A stretch of DNA of 64,000 nt. Source: Thermotogota bacterium (lineage in GTDB: Bacteria > Thermotogota > Thermotogae > Thermotogales > Thermotogaceae). Location: NCBI GenBank assembly GCA_030550515.1, contig JAUQPE010000029.1, forward strand, positions 62,001-126,000. Direction: 5' to 3'. Shown one piece after another: positions 25,147-39,908 of this stretch (the stretch's first letter is position 1; each line of letters opens with the position of its first letter). The position numbers and the translations under genes are program-made. A model generated the notes under the pieces. It searched no databases and had not been told where the DNA came from. It was given only the letters and a program-made list of their open reading frames with translations.

Positions 25147-25886
25147 GCTCTCAACTCCTCACCGACTCTTTCGGTGGGTTCGTTCGGATGGTCACACTTG
25201 TCGCAGCTCGCTTTGTAGAAGCTCACTATCTCCCCGGGATGGCCTTCCTTCAGCACGATACCTCTGCACAGCAGGTAGGAATGATCGGCCTTCAAAGCGA
25301 TCTCTTCCCTGTGGGTTATGAGTACCACGCAACTTCCCTTCTCGGCCAGTTCTTCCACCACGTGATCGATCATGTCCACACTCATGATATCTATACCGGA
25401 ATCCGGCTCGTCTAGCACGACGTACTTTGGCTTCAACAGGATCACGCTCGCGAGTTCCACTCTCTTCCTTTCCCCTCCGCTGAGCTTTTCGTCCACGAGT
25501 CTTTCCAGGTACAGATGCGGGTTGAGTCCCACCATCTCCAAGGCTCTTTTGATCTCCTCGTCCGAAACCTTGTTTTTTCCCCCAAGCGTCAGGTAATCTT
25601 TCAGCTTGAGTCCCGTGAACCTAGCCGGTTCTTGCCACATGAGGGTGATACCCCTCTTCGCCCTTTCCGTGACGGGAAAGTCTGTGATGTCCTCTCCATC
25701 CAACAGGATCCTTCCCCTCGTCGGCCTGTAACCTTCTAGCCCCATGATCACGTAGGCGAGCGTGCTCTTTCCCGCCCCGTTCGTGCCCAAGATCGCGTAA
25801 ACCTTGCCGGGCTCGAAGGTCATGTTGATGTTCTTCAGTATCGCCTTGCCGTCCGATTCGTACCACACGTCCACAAGCGCCAGCAT
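25143..25886 (-). CDS. sufC: SufC-like ABC ATPase for Fe-S cluster assembly
   Basis: 247 residues. Walker A is ILGTNGAGKSTLAYVIMG, the Q-loop is MWQEPARFTGL, the signature is EKLSGGERKRVELAS, Walker B is YVVLDEPDSGIDI, and the H-loop is LITHREEI. It works with the SufB-like protein at Fe-S scaffolds rather than in transport. The C terminus is unusual for SufC: an added tail with CDKCDHP (CxxC) that might bind metal. The start follows AGAGGTG. Translation is coupled to the SufB-like gene. Confidence 0.9.
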   Translation of the reverse strand: MLALVDVWYESDGKAILKNINMTFEPGKVYAILGTNGAGKSTLAYVIMGLEGYRPTRGRILLDGEDITDFPVTERAKRGITLMWQEPARFTGLKLKDYLTLGGKNKVSDEEIKRALEMVGLNPHLYLERLVDEKLSGGERKRVELASVILLKPKYVVLDEPDSGIDIMSVDMIDHVVEELAEKGSCVVLITHREEIALKADHSYLLCRGIVLKEGHPGEIVSFYKASCDKCDHPNEPTERVGEELRA

Positions 25887-25904
25887 CTTTTCACCTCTTG
25901 GGAG

Positions 25905-25913
25905 ATTTTAACA
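25905..25913 (-). promoter_or_regulatory. Candidate extended -10 promoter for sufC
   Basis: On the minus strand TGTTAAAAT (TGn plus TAAAAT), 18 bases before the sufC start. It shares the 177-base divergent gap with the hydrogenase operon. No strong -35 is seen. Confidence 0.4.
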
Positions 25914-25958
25914 CAGACAGTTCACTTTACGGCGAAAAGAACTTTTCTTTCAGTTTTC

Positions 25959-25976
25959 TTGTGAAAAATGTAACGA
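25959..25976 (+). promoter_or_regulatory. Candidate Rex operator 1
   Basis: TTGTGAAAAATGTAACGA. The TTGTGAA half is a perfect match to the half-site of the Rex consensus as I remember it (TTGTGAA-N4-TTCACAA); the other half is degenerate. A near-identical copy lies exactly 50 bases downstream. A rex gene ends the operon. Confidence 0.6.
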
Positions 25977-25990
25977 TACGTGGAAGGTTC

Positions 25991-26024
25991 TTGACAAGGA
26001 CCGCAGTATTGTGAAAAATATAAC
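25991..26024 (+). promoter_or_regulatory. Candidate promoter of the hydrogenase operon
   Basis: A perfect TTGACA at 25991-25996. The -10 is unclear: AAAAAT lies 17 bases on and TATAAC at 26019-26024 is 22 bases on. The second Rex-like site covers this -10 zone. Confidence 0.5.
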
Positions 26025-26026
26025 GT
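26009..26026 (+). promoter_or_regulatory. Candidate Rex operator 2
   Basis: TTGTGAAAAATATAACGT, differing from operator 1 at two positions, with the same perfect TTGTGAA half. It overlaps the presumed -10 region, a position suited to repression. Immediately downstream, CGTGA-N6-TCACG (26024-26039) is a further perfect inverted repeat. Confidence 0.6.
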
Positions 26027-26063
26027 GAAAGAAGTCACGATATTTTTTTCACGAGGTGAGAGG

Positions 26064-26288
26064 TTGATCGTCCGAGTGTGCATGGGGAGTTCCTGTCATT
26101 TGAAGGGATCAGCGAAAGTGGTGGATAAGTTAAGGGAATTACAGAAAGAGTTACCTTTCAAGCTCTACGGTGCTCTCTGCTTTGGAAGGTGTACGGAGGG
26201 GATATGCGTTGAAGTGAACGGGAAGGTTTACACCGGTGTGAACTCTGAGAACGTGGTCGAGATAGTGAGGAAGGAGTGTGGGGAGTGA
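26064..26288 (+). CDS. Small thioredoxin-fold [2Fe-2S] ferredoxin-like protein
   Basis: A 74-residue NuoE-type [2Fe-2S] protein. Cluster cysteines form CMGSSC and CFGRC, and GICVEVNGKVYTGVNSENVVEIV follows, the usual end of this fold. It probably shuttles electrons or senses redox state with the HydS-like protein encoded next. TTG 26064 is chosen because GAGGTGAG precedes it; the frame is open upstream to GTG 26025, inside the operator region. It overlaps the next gene by GTGA. Confidence 0.85.
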   Translation: MIVRVCMGSSCHLKGSAKVVDKLRELQKELPFKLYGALCFGRCTEGICVEVNGKVYTGVNSENVVEIVRKECGE

Positions 26289-27854
26289 GCGAGCTCATCT
26301 TTTCGAAAGAGACCGATTGCAGGTATTGCTACAAGTGCCTGAGGAAATGTCCCGTGAAGGCGATCTCTTTCCAGCACGGCAAATCCAAGGTTTTGGACGA
26401 AGAGTGTATCCACTGTGGCACCTGTCTGAAGACTTGCCCGCAAAACGCGCGAAGTTACAGGAAAGATGTGGGGAAGTTTCTGAATCTTGGAAAACCCTTT
26501 CTCGTGTCCATCGCCCCTTCCTTCTTCGCGTACTTCGAAGAGCCTTTAAAGGTTGTGGGAGCGCTTAAGAGGATGGGGGCGTTGGTCGTGCAGGAGACAG
26601 CCGTTGGGGCCGAAATAGTCTCGAGGAAGTACAAGAAATTGTTTGAAACGGCAGAAAGGCCCTTCATCACGACAGCTTGTCCTGTCGTTGTGAACCTCGT
26701 TGAAAAGCACTTTCCAACGCTGAGAGATCGCCTGTTCCCGTTCGATTCACCGATGGTGACACATGCGAAGTTCATGAAAAAACGCTATGGAGATTTTCCC
26801 GTGGTTTTCGTGGGACCATGTATCGCGAAGAAAGAGGAAGGAAAAGCTCACGTCGACGTGGTGTTGACGTTCGAGGAACTCGAGGAGATCTTACCGGATC
26901 TGAACACAGCTCAAGAAACGCTTCCAGACGGCCCATACCCGAACAGGGCACGTTCTTACCCGTCCACCGGCGGGGTTGGGATCACGTCGGAAGTTTCGTG
27001 GGAAGAAAGCGTCGTCATCGAAGGTGTGGAGAACTTGATGAGGTTCTTCGAACAAATGGAAAAGATAGAAGGAAGATTGTTTGTGGAGGCTTCCGCTTGC
27101 GTTGGCGGGTGCTTGGGCAGTCCCATCATGTCGAACCGCGTACCCGGGAAGGAGAGGTTGAAGTCTTGGATGAAGAAGTTGCCGACCCAACCGTGTTTGA
27201 GGGAACACGATCTGGAGATCACCAGGACGTTCTCGGACAGGTCCAAAAAGGTCCAGATAGCCGAAGAAGAGGTGCAAGAGATCCTTACTTCGATAGGAAA
27301 AGATGATCCTTCCAAAGAGTTGAACTGCGAAGCGTGTGGTTACGAAACCTGTAGGGAGAAGGCCAAGGCGGTCGTCTTGGGAAAGGCAGAAAGGGAGATG
27401 TGCTTCACCTACCTGTTGGACCTCGTGCGGTCTTCCAGTTACAGGGTAGTCGAAGAATCCCCGAACGCTGTGTTCGTGAAGAAAGAGGGAAAGACGATCT
27501 ACAAGAACAAAGTTGCAACGGAACTCCTGGAAAAGTACGGAGAAGGTATCTTCCAAAAAGTCGAAGAGAACCTCGGCCAGACCCTCACGTTGGACGATGG
27601 CGAGAGAAGGTACTTCATCGTGAAGAAGTTTCACCTTCCGGATGGAGAGGAAGTGTTGATGTTGATCGACATCACCAGAGAGAAAATGCGGGAAGAAGAG
27701 TTGAACAGGTTGAAGTTGGAAACGCTGAAAAAGTTTGAAGAGATGCTCAGAAAGCAGATGAGGATCGCTCAAGAGATTGCGGGGATCCTCGGTGAATCCA
27801 TAGCGGAGACGAAGAGCAGTTTCTTCGAGTTGAAGAGGTCATTGGAGGGAGAGA

Positions 27855-27868
<14 letters not shown>
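26285..27868 (+). CDS. Sensory-type [FeFe]-hydrogenase (HydS-like) with PAS domain
   Basis: 527 residues. Two [4Fe-4S] motifs come first (CRYCYKCLRKCP, CIHCGTCLKTCP). The H-domain then has altered motifs: L1 is TTACPVV instead of TSCCPAW, so the proton-relay Cys is Ala; L2 is VGPCIAKKEE; L3 is EASACVGGCLGSP. A further CEACGYETC...C cluster motif follows near residue 345, then a PAS-like domain (~385-480) and a coiled-coil tail. This is the group C (HydS) layout, thought to sense H2 or redox state rather than turn over H2 rapidly. GTG 26285 follows AAGGAG. It overlaps the phosphatase gene. Confidence 0.9.
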
Positions 27869-33933
<6,065 letters not shown>

Positions 33934-33936
<3 letters not shown>

Positions 33937-33942
33937 TATAAT
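33934..33942 (+). promoter_or_regulatory. Extended -10 promoter of glpK
   Basis: TGATATAAT (TGn plus perfect TATAAT), overlapping the rex stop codon, 73 bases before the glpK ATG. The same TGn-TATAAT form precedes the GlpA-like gene. Confidence 0.7.
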
Positions 33943-33960
33943 CTCTTCCAGAGAAGGAGA

Positions 33961-33997
33961 GACCCCAGGGGGCGTTCCTCTGGGGTCATTTTCTTTT
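33961..33997 (+). terminator. Leader terminator before glpK (probable GlpP target)
   Basis: GACCCCAG, an 11-base loop and CTGGGGTC (33961-33987), then TTTTCTTTT. It lies between the glpK promoter and gene, so glpK expression needs read-through. A small upstream hairpin TCTCT-TCC-AGAGA (33942-33954) and a GGAGAGA element precede it. A glpP antiterminator gene lies at 38614. Confidence 0.8.
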
Positions 33998-34014
33998 CGA
34001 GGAGGGAAGGGGTG

Positions 34015-35502
34015 ATGAAGGGATACATCCTCGCTCTCGATCAAGGGACCACAAGCTCCAGGGCGGCTCTGTTCGACGAAGAGGGACGCATGGTGTGCAT
34101 GGTGAACGAGGAGTTCAAGCAGATCTATCCAAGACCTGGCTGGGTGGAACAGGACCCCGAAGACATTTGGAGCTCTCAAATCCAAGTCGCAAGAAAGGTC
34201 TTGGAGAAGGCCGGGGTGACCGCCGATCGGATCGTGGCCTTGGGTATCACCAACCAGAGGGAGACCACCATCGTCTGGGACAGAAGAACGGGAAAACCTG
34301 TTTACAACGCGATAGTTTGGCAGTGTAGGAGAACCTCTCAGATGTGCGAAGAGTTGAGGAGAGATCACGAAGAACTCATCAGGGAGAAGACAGGGTTGGT
34401 GGTGGACGCTTACTTCTCCGCGACAAAGCTGAAGTGGATCCTGGACAACGTCGAAGGTGCCAGAGAGGAAGCCAAAAAGGGCGATCTACTCTTCGGTACC
34501 GTGGACACTTGGTTGCTCTGGAGACTCACGGGTGGAAAGGTACACGCCACCGACTGTTCCAACGCGTCTCGAACGATGCTCTTCAACATACACAAGTTGA
34601 ACTGGGACGATGAGCTGCTGGAACTCTTCGATGTACCCAAACGGATGTTACCTGAGGTTCTTCCCACCAGCGCAACCTTCGGTTTCACGGAAAAGGGTTT
34701 TTTTGGACGGGAGATACCCATCGCCAGCGTGGTTGGAGACCAGCAGGCAGCCCTCTTCGGGCAAGCGTGTTTCCAACCTGGGATGGTGAAGAACACCTAC
34801 GGCACAGGTTGCTTCATACTCATGAATACCGGTAAAAAGGTCTTCCCAACGAAGACGGGCCTTTTGACGACCGTGGCCTGGAAGATAGGGGACGACGTCT
34901 TCTACGCCTTGGAAGGCAGCGTCTTCATAGCTGGTGCGGCGGTGAAGTGGCTTAGGGATGGCTTGGGGTTGATAAAGGATGCGAGGGAGACGGAAGAGTT
35001 AGCCAAGAGTGTGCCGGACAACGGTGGCGTCTACTTCGTTCCAGCCTTCGTGGGTTTGGGAGCTCCCTATTGGGACATGCGCGCGAGGGGATTGATCATC
35101 GGTCTCACCCAAGGTGTCACGAAAGAACACATTGTTAGAGCCGTCTTGGAAGCCATCGCTTACCAGAACAGGGACGTCTTGGACGTGATGGCGTTGGAAA
35201 CGAACATACCGATCGTCACGCTTAGGGTGGATGGAGGTGCAAGCGTCAACAACTTTCTCATGCAGTTTCAAGCGGATGTGCTCGGTATACCTGTTGAAAG
35301 ACCTCTCGTGAGCGAGACCACCGCGCTTGGGGCTGCCTTTCTCGCGGGGCTTGCGGTGGGTTACTGGGGGAGCCTTGAAGAACTCCAAGGTCTTTGGAAG
35401 TTGGACAAGAGATTCGAACCAAGTATGGAAGAATCGGAAAGGGAAAGACTCTACTCTACGTGGAAAGAAGCGGTGCGGAGAAGTCTGAGATGGGTCGGAT
35501 GA
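34015..35502 (+). CDS. glpK: Glycerol kinase
   Basis: ATP-dependent phosphorylation of glycerol to glycerol 3-phosphate. The 495 residues are full length. Visible: phosphate-1 loop [16 protein letters not shown], glycerol contacts in [14 protein letters not shown] and [47 protein letters not shown], and the adenine-site region [22 protein letters not shown] 34015 is preferred with GGAGGGAAGG 9 bases upstream; GTG 34012 is adjacent. No glpF is next to it. Confidence 0.97.
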   Translation: MKGYILALDQGTTSSRAALFDEEGRMVCMVNEEFKQIYPRPGWVEQDPEDIWSSQIQVARKVLEKAGVTADRIVALGITNQRETTIVWDRRTGKPVYNAIVWQCRRTSQMCEELRRDHEELIREKTGLVVDAYFSATKLKWILDNVEGAREEAKKGDLLFGTVDTWLLWRLTGGKVHATDCSNASRTMLFNIHKLNWDDELLELFDVPKRMLPEVLPTSATFGFTEKGFFGREIPIASVVGDQQAALFGQACFQPGMVKNTYGTGCFILMNTGKKVFPTKTGLLTTVAWKIGDDVFYALEGSVFIAGAAVKWLRDGLGLIKDARETEELAKSVPDNGGVYFVPAFVGLGAPYWDMRARGLIIGLTQGVTKEHIVRAVLEAIAYQNRDVLDVMALETNIPIVTLRVDGGASVNNFLMQFQADVLGIPVERPLVSETTALGAAFLAGLAVGYWGSLEELQGLWKLDKRFEPSMEESERERLYSTWKEAVRRSLRWVG

Positions 35503-35505
35503 TTC

Positions 35506-35514
35506 TGTTATAAT
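35506..35514 (+). promoter_or_regulatory. Extended -10 promoter of the GlpA-like gene
   Basis: TGTTATAAT immediately behind the glpK stop, 79 bases before the GTG at 35593. It has the same TGn-TATAAT form as the glpK promoter; no -35 is visible. Confidence 0.7.
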
Positions 35515-35535
35515 AAAAGTTGTGGAGAGAGCGAG

Positions 35536-35577
35536 AGAGCCATATCCCGATGAGCGGGGTATGGCTCTTTTTTGTTT
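35536..35577 (+). terminator. Leader terminator before the GlpA-like gene (probable GlpP target)
   Basis: AGAGCCATA (35536-35544) pairs with TATGGCTCT (35560-35568). The inner CCC/GGG extends the stem and TTTTTGTTTT follows. It can end the glpK transcript and also the new transcript from TATAAT 35509. GGAGAGAGCGAGAGAG stands just upstream, similar to the GGAGAGA in the glpK leader. Confidence 0.8.
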
Positions 35578-35592
35578 TGGGGGTGTGTTCGC

Positions 35593-37032
35593 GTGAGGAT
35601 CGCGGTGATTGGAGCAGGTGTCTTTGGTTCTCTCATAGCGCGGGAACTCTCGAAGTACGACGTGGACGTGACGCTCATTGAAAAAAATCTGGACGTGGGT
35701 ATGGGTGTCACGAAGGCCAACTCCGCCATAGTCCACGCAGGGTACGATGATCCTCCCGGAACCGTCAGGGCAAAGTTCTGCGTCCTGGGGAATTCGATGT
35801 ACGAAGACCTCTCCAAGGAGCTGGACTTCGAGTACAAGAAAATCGGATCTCTTGTGGTCGCCTTCGACGATCGCGAGGTGAAGGTTTTGATGAAACTGTT
35901 GAGACAAGGAGAAGAGAACAAAGTTGAGGGTCTGAGGATACTGGAACGAGAGGAAACCTTAGCCATGGAACCGAACTTGAATCCGGCCGTCAAGATGTCG
36001 CTCTTTGCCCCTAGCGCTGGCATCACAGAGCCTTGGATGGTGGCGATAGCCGCTGTGGAAAACGCCATGGAGAACGGGGCGAAGTTGATCCTTGGAGAGG
36101 GCGTGGTTGGATTCGAGAAAAGAAACGGAAGGATCGTCAAAGTCGTGACCACGAGGAACCGTTACGAAGTGGATCTGGTGATAAACTGCGCGGGACTCCA
36201 CGCCGACGAGATTGCGAAGATGGCGGGTGCCGAGCACGTGGACTTATACCCCAGAAAGGGCGAGTACATCCTTCTGGACAAGAAACTGGGAGGTCACGTG
36301 AGGCACGTGGTCTTCCCTGTACCAACCGAGACATCGAAGGGCATCTTGGTGCTACCAACAGTCGATGGGGGTATCCTTCTGGGACCAACCGCGGAAGACT
36401 TACCCAGTGTGATGAAGGACAGACCCTTGACGACGAGGGAAGGTCTTTCGAAGGTCAAAGAGAACGCAAAGAGACTCTTTCCAAGGCTGGATCTCTCGTA
36501 CGTGGTGAAGACTTTCTCGGGACTCAGGCCCGAGAGTCCTCGGAGGGACTTCTACATCGGAAGGTCCAAACTGGTGGGGAACTTCATAAACGTGATGGCA
36601 ACCCGCTCTCCTGGGCTCACGGCAGCGCCGGCGGTGGCCAAGTACGTGGTGGAGGAGATCATCCAGGGAGAGATCGGAGTTTCTTTGACAAGAAGGAAGG
36701 ATTTCAACCCGTTCAGGAAGGGAATCGTCCACTACGCATCTTTGTCCTTGGAGAGGTGGCAAGAGGAGATAAGAAGAGATCCGAGGGCGGGGAAGATCGT
36801 TTGCTTCTGCAACGAGGTGACGGAAAAAGAGGTGATCGAGGCCATAAAGAGGGGCGCAAGGACGCTAGATGGAGTGAAGTTCAGGACTAGGGCCATGTTT
36901 GGAAGGTGTCAGGGGAACTTCTGCATGCCACGCATCATGAAGATACTGGAGAGAGAGCTCGGAACGGACATGTCTTCCCTGACGTTGAAGTCGGAGAACA
37001 GCTGGATCGTGGATGGGAAGGTGAGAGAATGA
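35593..37032 (+). CDS. FAD-dependent glycerol-3-phosphate dehydrogenase, GlpA-like, with [2Fe-2S] BFD domain
   Basis: 479 residues. The N-terminal FAD-binding fold is IAVIGAGVFGSLIARELSK, with KANSAIVHAGYDDPPG typical of the GlpA/LhgO group. LVINCAGLHADEIAKMAG and TFSGLRPESPRRDFYIG follow. The C-terminal ~80 residues form a bacterioferredoxin-ferredoxin-type [2Fe-2S] domain with CFCNEVTEKEV and GRCQGNFC. It probably oxidises glycerol 3-phosphate to dihydroxyacetone phosphate, passing electrons to the partner proteins encoded next. GTG 35593 follows GGGGGTG. It overlaps the next gene by ATGA. Confidence 0.88.
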   Translation: MRIAVIGAGVFGSLIARELSKYDVDVTLIEKNLDVGMGVTKANSAIVHAGYDDPPGTVRAKFCVLGNSMYEDLSKELDFEYKKIGSLVVAFDDREVKVLMKLLRQGEENKVEGLRILEREETLAMEPNLNPAVKMSLFAPSAGITEPWMVAIAAVENAMENGAKLILGEGVVGFEKRNGRIVKVVTTRNRYEVDLVINCAGLHADEIAKMAGAEHVDLYPRKGEYILLDKKLGGHVRHVVFPVPTETSKGILVLPTVDGGILLGPTAEDLPSVMKDRPLTTREGLSKVKENAKRLFPRLDLSYVVKTFSGLRPESPRRDFYIGRSKLVGNFINVMATRSPGLTAAPAVAKYVVEEIIQGEIGVSLTRRKDFNPFRKGIVHYASLSLERWQEEIRRDPRAGKIVCFCNEVTEKEVIEAIKRGARTLDGVKFRTRAMFGRCQGNFCMPRIMKILERELGTDMSSLTLKSENSWIVDGKVRE

Positions 37033-38243
37033 AAGTGGACGTGGTGGTGATCGGGGGCGGAGCCGCGGGTATGGCTGCCGCTCTGAAGGTGTCCGAACAG
37101 GGTGCGAGGGTCGTTCTCGTGGAGCGAGACGAAAGGGTGGGAGGTATCTTGAACCAGTGCATACACAACGGTTTTGGCCTCCATTACTTTCGCGAAGAGC
37201 TGACGGGGCCAGAGTACGCGGAAAGGTTCAAAAAAGCCTTGGAAGAGAAGGACATAGAAGTTTTGACCAACACCTTCGTGAAGGCGTTGGACGTGAGGGA
37301 AAAAAAGTTGGTGGTGGTTTCGGAAGACGGGATAAGGATCTTGGAAACGAAAGCGTTGGTCTACGCCGCGGGAGCCAGGGAGAGGGCGTTCGGCAGTTTG
37401 ATGGTACCCGGTGACAGACCGTCAGGCATCTTCACCGCGGGTGTGGCCCAGAGGTTCATGAACGTGGAGAACAGGCTTCCAGGAAAGAGGGCTCTGATCT
37501 TGGGATCCGGTGACATCGGACTCATCATGGCGAGACGCCTGACCCTCGAAGGCGTCGAAGTCGTGGGAGTAGTCGAACGCTTGCCCTATCCAGGAGGGCT
37601 CCTCAGGAACGTGATCCAATGTTTGGAAGATTTCGGTATCCCTCTCTTCCTCTCGAGTACGGTGGTCGAGGTGAGGGGAAGGGAAAGGTTGGAAGAAGTC
37701 GTGGTGGCGAAGGTGGACGAGAACTTTCAACCCATCCCTGGGACGGAGAAAGTGTTTGAAGTCGACACGCTGATCCTCTCGGTTGGCTTGATACCGCAGA
37801 TCGAGCTCTTGGAGGATTTGGTCGAGGTGAATCCAACCTCGAAAGGTATCGCAACTTCGAACCTGGGTCAGACTTCTATAGAGTGGATCTTCGCCGCTGG
37901 AAACTGCACCGCGATCTACGATCTCGTGGATTACGTGACGTACGAGGGAGAAATGGCCGGAAAGTACGCCGCTCTCTACGCCAAAGGTGAAAGGTTCGGC
38001 CCCAAAGTCGCCGTGAAGGCTGGCGAGAACGTTATGGTGGTCCAACCCAACTGGTACGACCCTTCGGAAGAACTGACTCTCTACGTGCGAACCAGAAAGG
38101 TCATCGAAAAGGGCAGGCTCGTGGTCGGATCCTTCGAAAAGACGTTTGAAGAACTCGTGCCAAGCGAGATGTTGAGGGTGAAGATTCCAAGGAGGCACTT
38201 AAACGGTTTGAGCGAGATAGTTGTGGAGGTGAAGGAAGAATGA
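37029..38243 (+). CDS. FAD/NAD-linked oxidoreductase, partner of the GlpA-like protein
   Basis: 404 residues of the pyridine-nucleotide-disulfide oxidoreductase fold: FAD motif VVVIGGGAAGMAAALKV, the substrate-side GGILNQCIHNGFGLHYF, second nucleotide motif ALILGSGDIGLIMARRL, and WIFAAGNCTAIYD. It lacks the redox-active CxxxxC. Its place between a GlpA-like and a DUF1667 protein suggests the GlpB-like role: moving electrons from the dehydrogenase flavin to NAD or another carrier. The ATG overlaps the previous stop, and its end overlaps the DUF1667 gene. Confidence 0.85.
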   Translation: MKVDVVVIGGGAAGMAAALKVSEQGARVVLVERDERVGGILNQCIHNGFGLHYFREELTGPEYAERFKKALEEKDIEVLTNTFVKALDVREKKLVVVSEDGIRILETKALVYAAGARERAFGSLMVPGDRPSGIFTAGVAQRFMNVENRLPGKRALILGSGDIGLIMARRLTLEGVEVVGVVERLPYPGGLLRNVIQCLEDFGIPLFLSSTVVEVRGRERLEEVVVAKVDENFQPIPGTEKVFEVDTLILSVGLIPQIELLEDLVEVNPTSKGIATSNLGQTSIEWIFAAGNCTAIYDLVDYVTYEGEMAGKYAALYAKGERFGPKVAVKAGENVMVVQPNWYDPSEELTLYVRTRKVIEKGRLVVGSFEKTFEELVPSEMLRVKIPRRHLNGLSEIVVEVKEE

Positions 38244-38617
38244 GCGCGTTGAAACGCTTGGTCTGCGTTCAATGTCCCTTGGGGTGCAAGATCAGTGTGG
38301 AACTGTCGGACACGAACCGGATCCTCTCGATCGTTGGGAACAGGTGTCCAAGGGGTGAGGAGTACGCAAGGGACGAGCTCGAAAATCCCAAAAGGGTCCT
38401 CACCACGAGCGTGCGCGTGTTGAACGGAGAGTACCCTTTGGTATCGGTGAAGACCAACAAACCGGTTCCAAAAAGCCTCATACCGGAGCTGATGAAGACG
38501 ATAAGAAACCTAAAGGTGGAAGCCCCCATCGAGTGTGGTTCCGTGCTGGTTGAGGACGTCCTCGGAACGGGGGCCGATCTGGTCGCCACCAGAACGGTGA
38601 GACGTGCAAAAGGCTAA
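38240..38617 (+). CDS. DUF1667 small iron-sulfur-like protein
   Basis: 125 residues. The N terminus carries CVQCPLGCKISVEL and GNRCPRGEEYARDEL, four Cys spaced as in molybdopterin-oxidoreductase Fe4S4 domains. ECGSVLVEDVLGTGADLVATR follows. DUF1667 proteins usually accompany the two FAD proteins upstream and would be the third, electron-carrying, subunit (compare GlpC in GlpABC). Start by ATGA overlap. The stop TAA overlaps the stop of glpP on the other strand (CTAA). Confidence 0.87.
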   Translation: MSALKRLVCVQCPLGCKISVELSDTNRILSIVGNRCPRGEEYARDELENPKRVLTTSVRVLNGEYPLVSVKTNKPVPKSLIPELMKTIRNLKVEAPIECGSVLVEDVLGTGADLVATRTVRRAKG

Positions 38618-39141
38618 AGCTTCATCTTCCAAAGACTTCTGGAACTTGTGGAGATGGCGTCCACGTACCTCAGGATTTCTCTCGCCTCCTCCTCCGTCTC
38701 TATCAGACCCGCGGCGATCACCGTTCTGGCGGGTTTCAGTTTCTTCGCCACCTTCGGAGCGACGAGACCCGGTAATATTTCCACCACTTCTGCCCCAAGG
38801 GTTTGGATCTGCTCGAGACCCTTCTCGACAGCCCTGGAATCCAGCGCGAAGATCCTCAAAACGGATGGTATGTTCAACTTCTTCGCAGCCGAGTAGTTTT
38901 TCGGCTTGACGGTTATTATCCCATCGGCCCCGGCTCTCTTGACGAACGAGACGGCCTCTTCCCCTTCCCCCAATCCTTCAACGAAGTCCACGTCGACGAA
39001 GACCTGTTTGTTTCTGTCTTTCAAAATCTTGAGGTGGAACTTCAGGTTCAGGATGTCTGACTTCAACAAAAACACCGTCTCCACAGGAATCTCACCTATG
39101 CTCTCCGGATCCCACACAGCCGCGATTATTCCCTTGAACAA
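38614..39141 (-). CDS. glpP: Glycerol-3-phosphate-responsive antiterminator GlpP
   Basis: 175 residues of the GlpP family, a TIM-barrel-like RNA-binding regulator: [86 protein letters not shown] and [17 protein letters not shown]. With glycerol 3-phosphate it should prevent termination in leaders of glycerol genes; two such leaders lie at 33961 and 35536. TTG 39141 follows AAGGTGAG; a GTG six codons upstream lacks a site. It is the last gene of the DUF4912-GH57-rsmA run and overlaps rsmA. Confidence 0.9.
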   Translation of the reverse strand: MFKGIIAAVWDPESIGEIPVETVFLLKSDILNLKFHLKILKDRNKQVFVDVDFVEGLGEGEEAVSFVKRAGADGIITVKPKNYSAAKKLNIPSVLRIFALDSRAVEKGLEQIQTLGAEVVEILPGLVAPKVAKKLKPARTVIAAGLIETEEEAREILRYVDAISTSSRSLWKMKL

Positions 39142-39908
39142 CCTCTCACCTTCCTCCACCTCTCGAAGAGTTCCGCTATCTCCTCGAGTGTGAGTTGCTC
39201 TGCCCTCCTCGAAAGATCCACACCATCGAACGCGTGTAGAAAAGGTTTCAAATTGTTCTTCAACGTCTTCCTCTTCTTGCCAAAGATGATCGATAAAAAC
39301 TCCTTTAATTCGTTTGGATCCACACTCACGTCCTTTCTCAAAAGTTCTATCACCACCGAGTCCACTTCTGGATTGGGCACAAAATGCGATTTGGAGACGT
39401 GAAGGAGTTTTCTCACCCTGTAAAAGGTCTGAACGAAAGCGGAGAGGAACCCAAATGTCTTCTTTCCGCTTTCGGAGAGAATCCTATCTCCCACTTCTTT
39501 CTGGACCATGATGACCGCCTTCGGGAAGCCAAGCCTTACAATCTTCTCCAACAATGGACCCGTGATACTGTACGGAAGGTTGGAAACGCAGACAGCACCG
39601 GGAGGGACACTCTCGACCTTCAAAAAATCTTCGAATCGAAGTTCCACGTTGGAGTAGGAGGCCAACCTTTCCCTGAGCAATTCCTCCAAGTCTCTGTCGA
39701 TCTCGTACGCAATAACCTTGGCGCCCGTTTTTGCGAGTTCTTCTGTGAGCGTGCCGGCCCCTGCTCCGATCTCCACGACTGTGTCCGTTGGTGATATGTT
39801 CGAGAGCTCCACTATCTTCCTCGCAATCCTGTCATCTGACAAGAAGACCTGTCCCAGGTGCTTCTTCAGTTTCACGTTGTACTTCTTCAAGTAATCCGAT
39901 GTCTTCAA
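39126..39908 (-). CDS. rsmA: 16S rRNA dimethyladenosine transferase RsmA (KsgA)
   Basis: Dimethylates two adjacent adenosines in helix 45 of 16S rRNA late in 30S assembly. The 260 residues contain [18 protein letters not shown], motif [18 protein letters not shown], motif [12 protein letters not shown], motif [19 protein letters not shown], and the C-terminal helical domain ([29 protein letters not shown]). TTG start overlapping the end of the GH57 gene. It overlaps glpP by 16 bases. Confidence 0.96.
   Translation of the reverse strand: MKTSDYLKKYNVKLKKHLGQVFLSDDRIARKIVELSNISPTDTVVEIGAGAGTLTEELAKTGAKVIAYEIDRDLEELLRERLASYSNVELRFEDFLKVESVPPGAVCVSNLPYSITGPLLEKIVRLGFPKAVIMVQKEVGDRILSESGKKTFGFLSAFVQTFYRVRKLLHVSKSHFVPNPEVDSVVIELLRKDVSVDPNELKEFLSIIFGKKRKTLKNNLKPFLHAFDGVDLSRRAEQLTLEEIAELFERWRKVRGCSRE

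Noticed and set aside
36033-36890. A 285-codon plus-frame ORF within the GlpA-like gene, and the similar 10327-11262 minus-strand ORF over ruvB
   Set aside because: Both lie in alternate frames of well-identified genes and show no family signature or ribosome site.
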